Positions 44,794 through 56,599 of a stretch of DNA of 64,000 nt are shown here, piece by piece. The stretch covers positions 77,933,735-77,997,734 of the forward strand of contig JAYESD010000002.1 in the NCBI GenBank assembly GCA_036927565.1, written 5' to 3'. Positions within the stretch are counted from its first letter, which is position 1. Each line of letters begins with the position of its first letter. The notes beneath the pieces are model-generated. The model had not been told where the DNA came from and searched no databases. It was given only the letters and a program-made list of their open reading frames with translations. Source of the DNA: Tuctoria greenei (lineage: Eukaryota; Streptophyta; Magnoliopsida; Poales; Poaceae). A program made the position numbers and the translations under genes.

Positions 44794-47088
44794 ATGGAGA
44801 AGTACTCTGCCAAACCTTGTGTGTTCGCTGGTATTGATTTTCAGGTTTGGAAGGCACGCATGGAGGCTTTCATCCAGGCACAAGGCTTTGCAATATGGGA
44901 GAAGGTATACAAGTATTACGAAGTTCCATCAAACGATCAAGTCACAGCTACAAATCTGAGAGATGTCGACAACAACAACAAGGCTCGGAACTTGATCATA
45001 CAAGGATTAACACAAAGTGACTTCGACCGTGTTGCACACCTCCGATCTGCATACGATGTGTCGAAAACACTTTGTGACTACCACGAAGGATCCAACACGA
45101 TCAAAGAGGTAAGTCAAGACATATTCAAAAAAGAATACATGCACTTCGAGATGCAACCCGGTGAGTCTATTGATGACCTTTTTGCTCGCTTTAATAAGAT
45201 TCTCAGCAACTTGCGTAGTGTCAATGTTAATTTTTCAGATGCTGAAAATGCTAGGCAATTGCTAAGTGCATTAGATATGTCAATTTTGGAGATGAAAGTC
45301 ACATCTATTCGTGAATCTACTATCATGAGTTCTCTTACATTAGATGTACTCTATTCTAAACTAAAAACTCATGAAATTGACATCCTAGCACGTAAGAACC
45401 CAAATAAGTCTATTGCATTTGTTTCATAACGTGATATGTCTAGCTCCGGTCAATCATCATCTTGCAATACTCTCGCTTTGTTGTCCTCACTAACCGTGGA
45501 GCAGATCGAAGAATTTCCAGAAGAGGAGTTGGCACTCATCTCTACTAGATTCTCAAAAGCATTGCAAAATGTGAGAGCTAGAAGGAGAGGAAGCTCCGGA
45601 CCTCAACGCTGTTTTGAATGTGGTAAAACAGGACACTTTCGTATAGAATGCCCTAACCTTTCAGGTCTGACCACCCGGGAAGAAAAACAAAGCAAGGCCC
45701 GGACCTCCTCTGGAAATTCCAACAACAAGAAGAAAGGTACCATAGGACGCAAGATGATCAACAGTTTCATCACCGCGCTTCAAGAGTTCAGTTCAAGTGA
45801 TGTGGACATTGGAAGTGATGAAGATGAAGATGATTTGGCAAACTTGTGCTTTATGGCGGGCAAGTCAAGATCAAGTATGGAGGAGGCAGAACACAACAGC
45901 GACAATGAAGAGGTATGTCCTACTTGCGAAGAAATTTGTGATGCTATTTCTTGTGCCACTGTTATTGTTAATAAAAAGGACAAAAAGCTTAGGGATAGTG
46001 CTGCTAAAATTGAATCACTAGAATCTGAAATCAACCGTTTAAAAACTTTGATTCCTAGTGATGATGCATGTTCCTCATGTGATTTAATATATGAACAATT
46101 GTCCTCATTAAGAAGTGCGCACACCTCCACACGTGATAAACTTGAGTTAGAAATTGAAAAGAACAAAGAGCTTGCTGCACTTAATGATAAAAACTTGAAA
46201 GATGCTAGCTATTCTACAATTGATTTGCATTGTTCTACTTGTGAGGATCTTGATAAGAAACTACAGGATGCTATGAATAAAATTTCTATATTGAACAATG
46301 CTTTACGTTCTCATGAAGTTAAATTTTGTTCAAATTGCAAACTAAAAGGAAAAACTTCATGTGAAAATTGCCTTGATCTGTCCAATAAACTTGATGACAT
46401 GCATAGGACATTAGATCGGTTTTGTAATGGGAATCAGAACCTAAATTTGCTGCTGAATTCTTCCAAGTCTTGCAATGATAAAACTGGTTTAGGTTTTGAT
46501 TCTCATGCTCATGCTAAGTCACATCCACCTAAAATTGTAAAGTCATTAGGAAGTGGTTTGATTCAAACAGTTCCTAAACAAAAAGGAGTGGTTTTCAAAT
46601 CTGCAGGAGTGTTGTCTCATTCGGTTTCAAATAAAAATATTGCTTACTCATCTAGACATGAACACAAAGTTAAATTTCATTGTACCTTCTGTGGTAGAGA
46701 TGGTCATGTCATAGATTTTTATTATAGACTAGCTAAACAACAGAAAAGGGAAAGAATGGTTGGTAGATATCATAACTTTCATGCAAAATTTGCTGCACAC
46801 ATTGAACCGAATGTACAACCTGCTGTTTTGAGTCAAAAACATTCAAAGTTTACCTCCGGACCTTCTGTTTTTGCCTCCGGAGCTACTGATTTTTGTACTA
46901 CACAAGTAACACCTTATAGGTCAGTAGTTAAGAATAAAAAATCTCAAACTTTGACTCATAAAACTGCTGTTTTGTCTCAGCTTTCGCGTGTTTTTCCTAC
47001 TGGACGTCGCGTGACTCAGTACTGGATTCCTAAATGCCGTTTGACTAACCCCAGTATTGAGTCATCGACGTATTGTGCTTCTATGTAG
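44794..47088 (+). pseudogene. C2 Gag (UBN2, zinc knuckles, coiled coil), one internal stop
   Basis: ATG at 44794 (MEKYSAKPCVFAG). The UBN2-type Gag domain runs to a TAA at 45427-45429, where C1 keeps CAA. The frame continues to 47088 with zinc knuckle CFECGKTGHFRIEC (about 45613-45654), an acidic SSDVDIGSDEDEDDLANLCFM stretch, a coiled coil (LRDSAAKIESLESEINRLKTL and following), Cys pairs (FCSNCKLKG, CENCLDLS), and a second zinc knuckle CTFCGRDGHVIDFY whose last Cys is replaced by Tyr (C1 keeps Cys). It ends at TAG 47086-47088, in phase with Pol. Confidence 0.88.
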
Positions 47089-50000
47089 GTTACACGTTTG
47101 AGGAAGGAGAACATTTGGATTGTGGATTCAGGTTGCTCACACCACATGACTGGTAACAAAGATTGGTTCTCCTCCCTCTCTTTTGTGTCACGTGTAGAGA
47201 ATGTTACTTTTGCCGATAATTCTTCAACTCCTATAATTGCTAAGGGTTCGGTTAGAGTAAATGATCACTACACTTTGAAGGATGTGGCACTTGTCAAAAA
47301 TTTGAAATACAACTTGCTTTCTGTTGCACAATTGCTAGATGAAAATCTAGAAATTATTTTCAATAAAAACTGCTGCAAAGTTGTAGGTTCAAATAGTGAG
47401 CTTATTTTTAACATGTCTCCGTTCGGAAGAGTTTTTAAAGCTGATTTTGATATGTCTTCCTTTAAGCATAGGTGTCTAGTTGCTAATGATTCAAAGGACT
47501 TATATTTTTGGCATCGTAGACTTGGTCACGTAGGCTTTGATCACCTAACGCGTGTTAGTGCTCTTGATCACATACGTGGGCTGCCTAAGCTTAAAGGGGA
47601 CAAAGAAATTGTGTGCTCTTCTTGTAGACATGCTAAGATGGTTGCAGGTTCACATACTCCTCTCACAATGATCATGACAACTGAACCATGTCAACTTTTG
47701 CATCTTGACACTGTAGGACCTTCATGTGTTCAATCCTTCAGAGGTAAATGGTATATTCTTGTTATTGTTGATGATTATTTTAGATACTCTTGGGTTTACT
47801 TTATGGCGTCTAAGAATGAAGTTTTTAGTCGCTTTAGAACTTTATTTCTCAGATTATCAATTGATTACCCAGGATCTTTAAAAGCAATTAGAAGTGATAA
47901 TGGAACTGAATTTAAAAATCAATCTTTTGATCACTTTTGTGCTGAAAATAGAATAGATCATCAATTCTCTTCACCATATGTACCTCAACAAAACGGTGTT
48001 GTAGAAAGAAAGAACAGAACCTTAGTTGAGATGGCTAGGACTATGCTTGATGAATATCAAACTCCTAGGAAATTTTGGGCTGATGCGTTAGCAACCGCTT
48101 GTTATGTCTCAAATCGTGTTTTCTTGCGTGCTAAGCTAGGTAAAACACCATATGAGCTTCGGTTTGGACATAGGCCTAGTGTTACACACTTTCGGGTCTT
48201 TGGTTGCAAATGCTTTGTTAAGAAACATGGTAATCTTGATAAGTTTGAACCTTGATCTATTGATGGCATGTTTCTTGGTTCTCCATCTCATACTAGAGGC
48301 TACCGTGTGCTTTTACTTGACACTAAAAAAATTGTGGAGACTTGTGAAGTGTCTTTTGATGAAGCTAGCCCAGGTACTAGCTTCGGTATTGCCGGACCAG
48401 ATCAATATCCTCAGGGGGAGGGTATTTTCGAAGATGAAGAAGAGCTGGTGATACTGCCTAGTAGTTCCGAAGTTGACACGTGTCCAACTCCGGACATTGA
48501 ACAAGCTCCGACTATCACCTATGCTGCTCCTGATTGTCCACAAGTCACAAGCTCATCAATCTACGATGAACCTAATGAAGAAGAAGCTTGTGAGACATCT
48601 GTTCCCCTACATTTTTACAAAGATCATCCCCCACAACAGATGATTGGAAGCTTGCACAAATGAGTCACATGGTCCAGATTTTGCGATCTAAACTCCTATG
48701 CTCATTCTGCTTTTGTTGCTTCTTTTGAACCCAAAGATATATCACACGCACTCATTAATGAATCTTGGATTATTGCCATGCAAGAAGAGTTAGAAATTTT
48801 GAAATAAATAATGTTTGTAAACTTGTACCTCCACCTCAAGGTCACACTTTAATTGGAACTAAATGGGAATATAAAAATAAACAAAGTGAGGATGGGGTTG
48901 TGGTTAGGAATAAGGCTAGGTTGGTTGCTCAAGGTTTCACTCAAGTTGAAGGTCTAGATTTTGATGAAACTTTTGCTCCTGTCGCTAGATTAGAAGCCAT
49001 AATAATTTTGTTAGCTTTTGGAGCATCTAAAGGTTTTAAGCTATTTCAAATGGATGTTAAAAGTGCTTTTCTTAATGGCTACATAGATGAGGAGGTTTAT
49101 GTCAAACAACCACCGGGTTTTGAAAATCCAGATTTTCCTAATCATGTTTACAAACTGTCCAAAGCCATATACGGTCTCAAACAAGCCCCTAGAGCATGGT
49201 ATGATAGGTTAAAAGCATTCTTACTTGAAAAGGGGTTTGCCATGGGCAAGGTTGATAAAACTCTTTTTTTGCTTAAGCATGGCAATGACTCATTATTCGT
49301 TCAAGTGTATGTGCATGATATTATCTTTGGTTGTGCTTCTCATGATCTTGTGTCCAAGTTTTCAGCAATGATGAGTTCTGAATTTTAAATGAGTATGATG
49401 GGTGAACTCACTTACTTTTTGGGGCTGCAAATCAAGCAAACCAAGGAGGGTACCTTTGTGCATCAAACGAAGTATACCAAAGACCTCCTAAGGTGCTTCA
49501 ACATGGACAAAAGCAAGCCTCTTTGGACACCAATGGGAACAGCAACAACACTTGAACTTGATGAAGATGGTGAATCTGTGAATCAAAAAGAATTTAGAAG
49601 CATGATCGGATCACTTTTGTACCTCAAGGCATCAAGACCGGACATACAATTCAGCGTATGTCTTTGTGCACGGTTTCAAGCCTCCCCACGTGTTTCACAT
49701 CGTCAAGCCGTCAAAAGGATTCTCAGGTACTTACATGGAACTCAAGAATTTTGCATTTTTCTTCCTTCTTCCTCAACCGTTACTTTGAAAGCTTTTTCGG
49801 ATGCTGGTTTTGGGGGTTGTAGGATTGATAGGAAAAGTACTTCTGGTGCTTGTCATTTTCTTGGTAATTCTATTGTTGCTTGGTCCTCTAGAAAACAAAA
49901 TTCAGTTGCTCAATCCACAGCCGAATCTGAATATGTAGCTGCTGCTAGTGCTTGCTCACAAATCCTTTGGATTGTTCAAACACTTAAGTACTATGAAGTT

Positions 50001-50261
50001 GATCTAGATAGTGTTCCACTATTCTGTGATAACACTAGTGCCATTTGCATTGCTAAAAACCCCGTGGAACATTCTAGAACTAAGCACATTGATATTAGGT
50101 ATCACTTTCTCCGAGATAATGTTGAAAAAGGAAACATTGTGCTTTACCATGTGGATACCGAACAACAATTGGCTGACATTTTTACAAAACCTTTGGATTT
50201 CCCTCGTTTTTGTTACATTCGTAGTGAAATAGGGGTTATGCATCCTCATGGCTTAAATTGA
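47089..50261 (+). pseudogene. C2 Pol with mutated RT active site (YVHD)
   Basis: Begins directly after the TAG in the same frame. Protease WIVDSGCSHHMTG (47113 on); integrase WHRRLGHVGF (about 47508), LHLDTVGPS, IRSDNGTEF (about 47890) and NGVVERKNRT. A TGA at 48253-48255, another at 48661-48663 (CGA in C1) and a frameshift near 48800 break it. Reverse transcriptase keeps GTKW and QMDVKSAFLNGYI, but the catalytic box reads YVHD (about 49309-49320) where C1 has YVDD. A TAA at 49386-49388 replaces Glu. RNase H follows (KAFSDAGFGGC, STAESEY) to HGLN at 50261. Polymerase activity would be lost even with the frame open. Confidence 0.9.
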
Positions 50262-51272
50262 GGGGGAGTTTTTGAAACTTGGGAAGTCTATGTGTGAATC
50301 TGAAATTAAAATAATATGAGCCTAGTATTTCATACATATATGACTTTGTGATTACTTTTACATGCTGAAAGTTCTTACTACATTACTCGTGTTATACATT
50401 TTGTAGTTTTTGCCATGTCTAGTAATTGGAATAATTACTTACACTAAATCTGGTCATGGTCGAACTTTCTTGTTGTTTTGAACTTGTTGCATGCTCACAA
50501 ATGCTTTTAATCATAAGGAATTAATCAAGTAATCAACTCACATGTTGAGTTTTTATGAACAAATATAAATTGAGAAAAGATCAAGAGAATATGCCATTGC
50601 ACTTCTTCTTTTGAGATGGCTTAACATTGCACTTAGATATGAACTTGGAAGAAGTTGTGTATGACTAAAACCATGTCCTTAAGCTTCTGATTGTCAAATG
50701 ACATAGGCTTGGCTTGGTTGGTTAGAATAAGGCAGATGTGCATATAATCTCTTGCAAATATCATATGATCTAAATTTATGCTTTGAAAAATAATAAAATG
50801 CAGCAACTAGTGTCATGCTTTCAGGTTTTGAAATAGTTAAGTTTGTGAGATCATGACTTACTTAAATTGAAAATTACATTTGATCTCTAGCATGGCTTAC
50901 ACTACTTTATGTATTTCATTGACGTGATAATGTAAGGTACTTGATAGTATGACTTGGATGAGCTTTGTTTATATGTATATGTAATAATATGCTCATAACA
51001 ACTAAAGAGGGAGATATAATTTGTTTATATGCTCATGACTTGCTGAATACATTGTCAAAGGGGTAGAGATAAGCATGAAGAGAAAGAAAATATGTGCATA
51101 AGGAGAGATAATAAAGGGGGCATAAGGAGAGATTTTCTTAAGGGGGAGAGATTTTCTTCTCATTTTACTTTTGATTTACAAAAGGGGAGAAATTTCCTTC
51201 AAAACTTTTATGTGAATAAGCCAATGTTCGGATTTTAAATGGTGTTGCCAATGCATTCATCAAGAGGGAGAT
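50262..51272 (+). other. C2 3' non-coding region with multiple polypurine tracts
   Basis: About 1 kb without a coding frame. Polypurine tracts occur at 51004-51014, 51057-51070, 51113-51131, 51139-51151, 51181-51192 and, next to the LTR, 51263-51272 (AGAGGGAGAT). Several tracts before the 3' LTR are a known Sirevirus feature. No envelope-like ORF is present. Confidence 0.7.
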
Positions 51273-53130
51273 TGTAAGACCTATATGTGCTGAATACATT
51301 GGCTTGTAGTGAATACACTTGGCTTTGATGATAAAAGTTTTGAATATCACCAAAACACCTTTTTATCAAGGTCCGACTCTAGCTCTGAGCTACAGCAAGG
51401 TCCGACGGTAGGTCCGGCTTGGTTTGGGTAGCTCCGGTTACGTTCGATGCTAGGTCCGACTAGCTTTGGTCAGCTCCGGTGAAGTTTTGTCTTTAGCTAC
51501 GACATTTTTTTGATAGCTCCGACATGTTTTTGCTAAGCTCTGAGTTGATTTTTCAAGCTCTGGCTTTTGGGTTTACTAGTTCCGACTAGTTCTGGTTAGC
51601 TCCGGCGCTAGGTCCTGCTAGTTTTGTAAGCTCCGGCGGGAGCTTGGTTGTACTAGTTTTGGTAAGCTCCGGCGCTAGGTTTTACTAGCTTTTGTTAGCT
51701 CCGGCTCAAGGTTCGAGTTGCTCTGGCAAGGCCCGGAACATGACCGTAGTGCTTCTGCTTTTCATTTGTAATGTTTCGTACTTGCTTTACATTGTTGAAA
51801 AATTGCTTAGTATTCATTTGCTAAGATTTTGGTGTGTTTTGGTTGATATGGATGATATCGTGTTACTGTGGTTTTGCAACATGCTTATGTGAGGTTCTCA
51901 CGTAGGGTGTTGTGTTCGGAACTAACTTGAGTCAAGTCGAGGACATGAGCTCGTATGGATTGGTTGTTTATTCATGTGCAAGTGTTTCTTGAGTTCAAGA
52001 CATGGCTGGTGACAGAATCCATTGGACTAGTCTCAGGGAGGAGATGAGGTTCCAACAACCAAATTCAGGAGGAATTGTGGTTGAGCTGATCAGGAGGTTG
52101 TGCAGCATGATTGAATCAAGAACAATGCATATGAAGGTATTGTGGGTGTCATTGGAAGATGTTTGCACGTGTGCAAGGAGTGCATGGACGTGGCTACATG
52201 GTTCCGAGGCATGATGAATAGATGTGGACGTAAAGAATTGGTCGGAAAGGTCCAACCGACTAGGTTATGGACTCAGGCTGCGGCTGAGTCGGGTTTGACT
52301 CAAATATGGAAAGATTTGAGTTGGTTATGATAGGATTTCATATGGGTCACGAATTTGAGTTGTTTAGGAATGTGGGATACGTTCCTAAGGTGTTTGGAAG
52401 TCTTAAGATTGCTTCTATCTGCGTATAGAAGAATCCTAAGCAGTTATGGAAAGTTACGATTCATGAACAGAGTAGGATTAGGTTCCTGATTTGAGTTGAG
52501 TTGGCTTTCGAGCTGGTTATATAAGCAAGGGAGCCCAGAGCTCGTGGTGCACGACTTTGGGGCTGTTCCTCTTGTGTTCTATTGAATAAAATTCGTAGGT
52601 TGAAGGAACTTTTGTGCCTTGTTCGTTCGACTTGTTCCAGACAAGTTTTACTCGTCGAGTTTCTGGACAGCACTACCTTTCGTCGGTGGTTTTATCATAA
52701 CTCGAGTTTTACAGATCCAATTGACGTGATTCTTTTTGGGTTGTCTTCACAACTTAATTATCTATCATATGTATAAATTTCACGGTCATTGGATTTGTGT
52801 CTTATGATCTACACGAGTTTCTTTGCAGTATTCTAGAACTGTTTTTTCTCGGGTAGGGCAGATTGACCTCGTTTGATCTTTCGATCATAGCTTGAGTATT
52901 TCTCGACGGATTTGAGTGATTACTTTGTGTTGTATTCGTGACCTGATTCTCTCTGATATCCATCACTTTTGTTACGGTGAAACACATTTAGATTAGTCTC
53001 ACACACGATTTCTTTAAGAGATCGTTTTTCTGCCGAAGGGGTTGGAGTTTAATTGTTTCCGCTGCGTAAGATTTTTAAATCTACCATTCACCCCCCTCTG
53101 GTAGCTTTTCACGTGCTCTTCGATCCTACA
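51273..53130 (+). repeat. 3' LTR of C2 (1858 bp)
   Basis: Pair of 42871-44731, with the same U3 repeat array (51370-51720) and 3' end CGATCCTACA. Confidence 0.92.
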
Positions 53131-55423
53131 TATTTGAGATGCGTAAGCTCCGGGCAGTCGACTCCGGCTGCAGTGCCAGCTAGAAGCTTAAAGTCCGGGG
53201 GTTCTTCCCGGCGAAGGGAAGTTCCAGCCGAAAGAACTTCGGTGGCTGCGAGTGTTCCTCAACCGTGGTCTGAAGCATTTGCCTCACCACACATGGTGGG
53301 CTCTAGCTCCAGGCCTCAGAAGAAGAGGTTCCGATGCAACTGTGGTGGTAGCATCCCGAGGTAAGCACTTATTGTTCACTCTGAAATGTTAATCTTGCTT
53401 TTGGATGTGTCTTTAATTTTCTCTTCCTTTTATTTTTAGGGTATCGAAGAAGGGTCCCAGAGCTTCAATGCTTGTTGCAACGGCTGGGGCTGCACCTATC
53501 GAAGCTCCGGCTTTGATTGTTGAGCCTCCTTGTCAAGCGGAGGTGGAAGCCGCGGCAGCTCCGGTGCCAACTGTCGTGAGCCTGGACTCAGAGTCCTCAC
53601 CTGAAGCTCCTGTGGTAGCGCCGTACCGCAGGAGGGAAGTTGAAGAGGTGCCCCTAGCGGCAGAGGTTGGTGCTCCAGCACCGGCGACGCCAGAAGTTCT
53701 GGCTTCCGAGCCGGAAGTTGCCGAAGCCCTGGCTGTTGAGCCAGAGGTAGATGAAGTACCGACTTTTGAGCCAGAGATTGTCGAGGTTCCGTCCCTTGTG
53801 CCACGTACGGTTGAAGATCCAGCGGTAGAGATGGAAGTTGTAGAGGGTCCCGCTGCTGAAGCGGAGAAGGTTAGAGGTCCGGCAATTGTGCCAGAGGTGA
53901 TTGAAGGTCTGGCGGCTGTGCCGGAGGTGGTCGCCGCACCGAGGCCCGAACCAGTGGAGGTTGAGGCCCCAGTTGAGGTTCCTGCTGCTGCTGCTCCAGA
54001 AGTGGTGGTCCCGAAGGTACCAGCGCCGGAGCCAGAGCAGCTTGCAGGACCGGCGACAGGTCCTTCATCGTCGGAGACGTCGACTGAAGACCCAAAAGCG
54101 GTGCCTTCACCTGCTCTGGAGGCAGAAGTTCCCCCCGTGGGTTCTTCTGCTGCCACTGAAGGGCTCAAGGAGAGCGGCCCCAGCACCGCAGGAGTACAGG
54201 GGACCACTATTGTAGAGTGGGACCCAATTTTTGTTACGGAGAACCCACTCGAGCCTGCGGAAATGATGCCGGCAGGCCCGATACCTATCCCTCTGGCGTT
54301 GTCCATAGACAACGCCTGCTCAAGCCTTTGATAGGTCTAGCTAGCCTTCGACCATGAGAGCAAAGCTTTGGAGGAGGAGCGCAACACCTTAAGGCGTTGG
54401 CGCATCAGACTCCATTTTGAGACCAAGCTTGCTCAGACGAGGCTGGCTGACCAGAAGGAGTGGATACAAGGGGAGAAGGCCCGGTTAGAGTACTGGGACA
54501 AGTTGATTGAGGAGAAGGAGGCCACCATCCGGGCGCTCGATGCTAACTCCAGGGAAATTCTGGAGCAAGCCAAAGAGAGACATGATGCTGCTGACGAGCG
54601 TTACAAAAAGCTCGCAGAGTTGAATGAAACTCTCATGAAGCGTCGAGCGGATTTGGAGGCGAGGGAGGAAAAACTCCTGGGGCAGCAGGAGAATGTGGTG
54701 AGGAGGGAAGCGGAGGTCACCCAGAAGTTGGCTCTGGGTGAGAAAAATTTGGCTGATCGCAGCAAAAAGCTGGATCTATGGAAGGAGGAAGAGAGGAAGA
54801 AGAACTGGAAGGTGGGGCAAGAGCTCTCGAAAAGAGAGTCTGACATTGCCGCTAGGGAGGAGAGAGTCAAGGGCAGGGAGAAAGACCTTGCTGAGAGGCG
54901 GAACCGCATCCACCTCCGGGAGATGGAGCTGGCCGACCAGGAGAAGCAGGATGCTGAAGTCAAGCAGCAGCTTGCTAAGTTGGCTGAGCGACTTGCCCTT
55001 GAAGGTTTGGAGCTTGCGGCTGTACGGAGGTCACTAGAGGAGCTGCGGAGCCTAAAGGAGACTAAAGTTATTCAAGTGTGGGACTTCCTCAGATGGGCAA
55101 ATGACGCGCTAACACCACTGGGTTTTAGTCCAGTACATCTGGACAACCCGAAGCTGGATCTGGACCGAGCGCTGGTGGCGGTCAACGGTGCTGGCGGCAA
55201 ACCTTATGCAATGGGCGATGTCATCGCGGATCAGCTGGAGACGAAGGGGAAAACTCTGGCTGCAAATGTTGCAGAATATATATTGACGTTTTATGTAAGC
55301 CGAGATCCCCAATTCCCACTGGACCCGGTACTTGAGGGTCCCGTTGCTGAAGAGGAAGACACCGCCAAAGCCAGTGTCCAAGAGATTGCCCAAAAAGTAG
55401 CTTCATTCTTTTGCAGGTCTTAG
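53131..55423 (+). pseudogene. Element B antisense ORF, second part: intron, Pro/Glu repeats, coiled coil
   Basis: Resumes after C2. 53136-53360 encodes a basic Ser/Pro-rich stretch ending GGSIPR. A 79-bp intron (53361-53439, GTAAGC to TTTTTAG) joins codon AG|G so that the frame continues VSKKGPRASMLVATAG. Then 53468-54331 encodes about 20 degenerate Pro/Glu/Val repeats (EPEVAEALAV, EPEVDEVPTF, EPEIVEVPSL and so on) up to a TGA at 54329-54331. After a frame break (stops near 54338), 54344-55423 encodes a long charged coiled coil rich in Glu, Lys and Arg, and a conserved C-terminal globular part with WDFLRWANDALTPLGFSPV. This is the known layout of Tat-lineage antisense proteins, whose role is unknown. 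Confidence 0.78.
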
Positions 55424-56599
55424 GCCTTCCAGTAGCTTGGATTTTTCTCCTTTTGTCCTTGTAATCTCAATATTGTAATCCAGTTCTTATGATTAATGAA
55501 ATCCTCCTTTTTGCCTTGAATTTCATTTTGTCTTCAATATACTATGTCATGTCTTGTTGGCCCCCTGATACATGTGTACAGTTGAGGTGTGTACATGTAC
55601 CAAAGGTTATGACAGTATGTTGAAGTCTTCAATTTTGAAGCGTCAAAGACAGCCCCCCTGGAATGGTCGGAGCTTGGTAGCTCCGGTGTCAACATATTAG
55701 ATGTTGACGGCAGACCTATCTTGGGAGATGTCACAGCTTAGTAGCTCCGGTGTCGTTCACCATCGCTATGAATTTTTGCTTTTCCTGTACATCAAAGGCA
55801 AGGGAGAAAGTACAATTCGTCCTCTTGTCTATAAATTGGTTGTGGCTTATTGTTCTTATTTGAACTTTAGGTACGAATAACCTCAACATGGTAACAAGCA
55901 TTTTGATAGAATCTTCCTAGATATACGTGCCTTTTTAGTACTCACCCTACTAAGGCCTGCCAGGGTGTAGTTAGAGTAGCTTACTTAGGGTGCAGGACCA
56001 GGCTAAGTCGATAGTGCACCCCGGACCTAGGTTGGCTTGGCGTTCAGGCAAGTAGACTATGTGGCGGTGTTAAGATCCAAAAAGACTATCAATAAGGCTT
56101 GTAACGCATGTGGATTACTTGGAACATAATTCAAAAAGATTTGCACAACTTCATTATAGACAAGCGGAGTAAAAATAATTTGACATATTGAGCCTTGTAC
56201 AAAAAGTAAATGCACGTGGAGTTTGTTTTCACACAATAATGCTTTTATTTATAGGTCCGAATTACAGGGGAGACAAGGACACACTTAGGGTGCTGGACCA
56301 AGCTAAATGTGCTATACATCTTGTGCTAGCCTAGAGAAAGTAGTTACACTTTTAGTACTATGACCGTGTCAAGTGTTACTTGAACTTCCCGGACCGTCCC
56401 GGAGGGGTCCGGATGTTCTCCCGGAGGACTTGCTCGACTCTGTATAACGACTCTACAACATGCATTGTGTGTAATTACAGACTCACCTCCGTGATTCTAA
56501 GTATAAAACTTACGGAGGTGCTATATATTCCAAGAATTGGGAAGTGGGATCCCATCCTCAGTTGCCAAGCGAATGCAGCCTGGTCGGGATACTTTAATG
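55424..56599. other. Element B spacer between antisense ORF and pol end
   Basis: Converging ends of the plus-strand ORF and minus-strand pol. A T-rich sequence and TTAATGAAATCC near 55492-55503 could be the polyadenylation region of the antisense transcript. No coding region is seen. CCCGGAGGGGTCCGG-type 15-mers occur at about 56398 and again in pol. Confidence 0.5.

Larger units (their letters stand above)
42871..53130 (+). mobile_element. C2: Sirevirus-like Copia element (10.3 kb), plus orientation, degenerate
   Basis: Same family as C1 but in the opposite orientation. LTRs are 42871-44731 and 51273-53130. Flanking 5-mers are TATTC and TATTT (42866-42870, 53131-53135), a target duplication with one change. 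It interrupts element B's antisense ORF. With C1 it forms an inverted repeat of two roughly 10.2 kb arms separated by 2281 bp. Stops and frame breaks differ from those in C1, except the gag/pol TAG. Confidence 0.9.

Noticed and set aside
45436..50261. Separate genes for each open segment of C2 (and C1)
   Set aside because: Comparison of the two copies shows the breaks are mostly private stops or frameshifts in one gag-pol unit.
53533..54312. Minus-strand open frame of 259 codons rich in Ser, Thr, Gly and Ala
   Set aside because: Antisense shadow of the Pro/Glu repeat part of element B's plus-strand ORF, with low-complexity translation.
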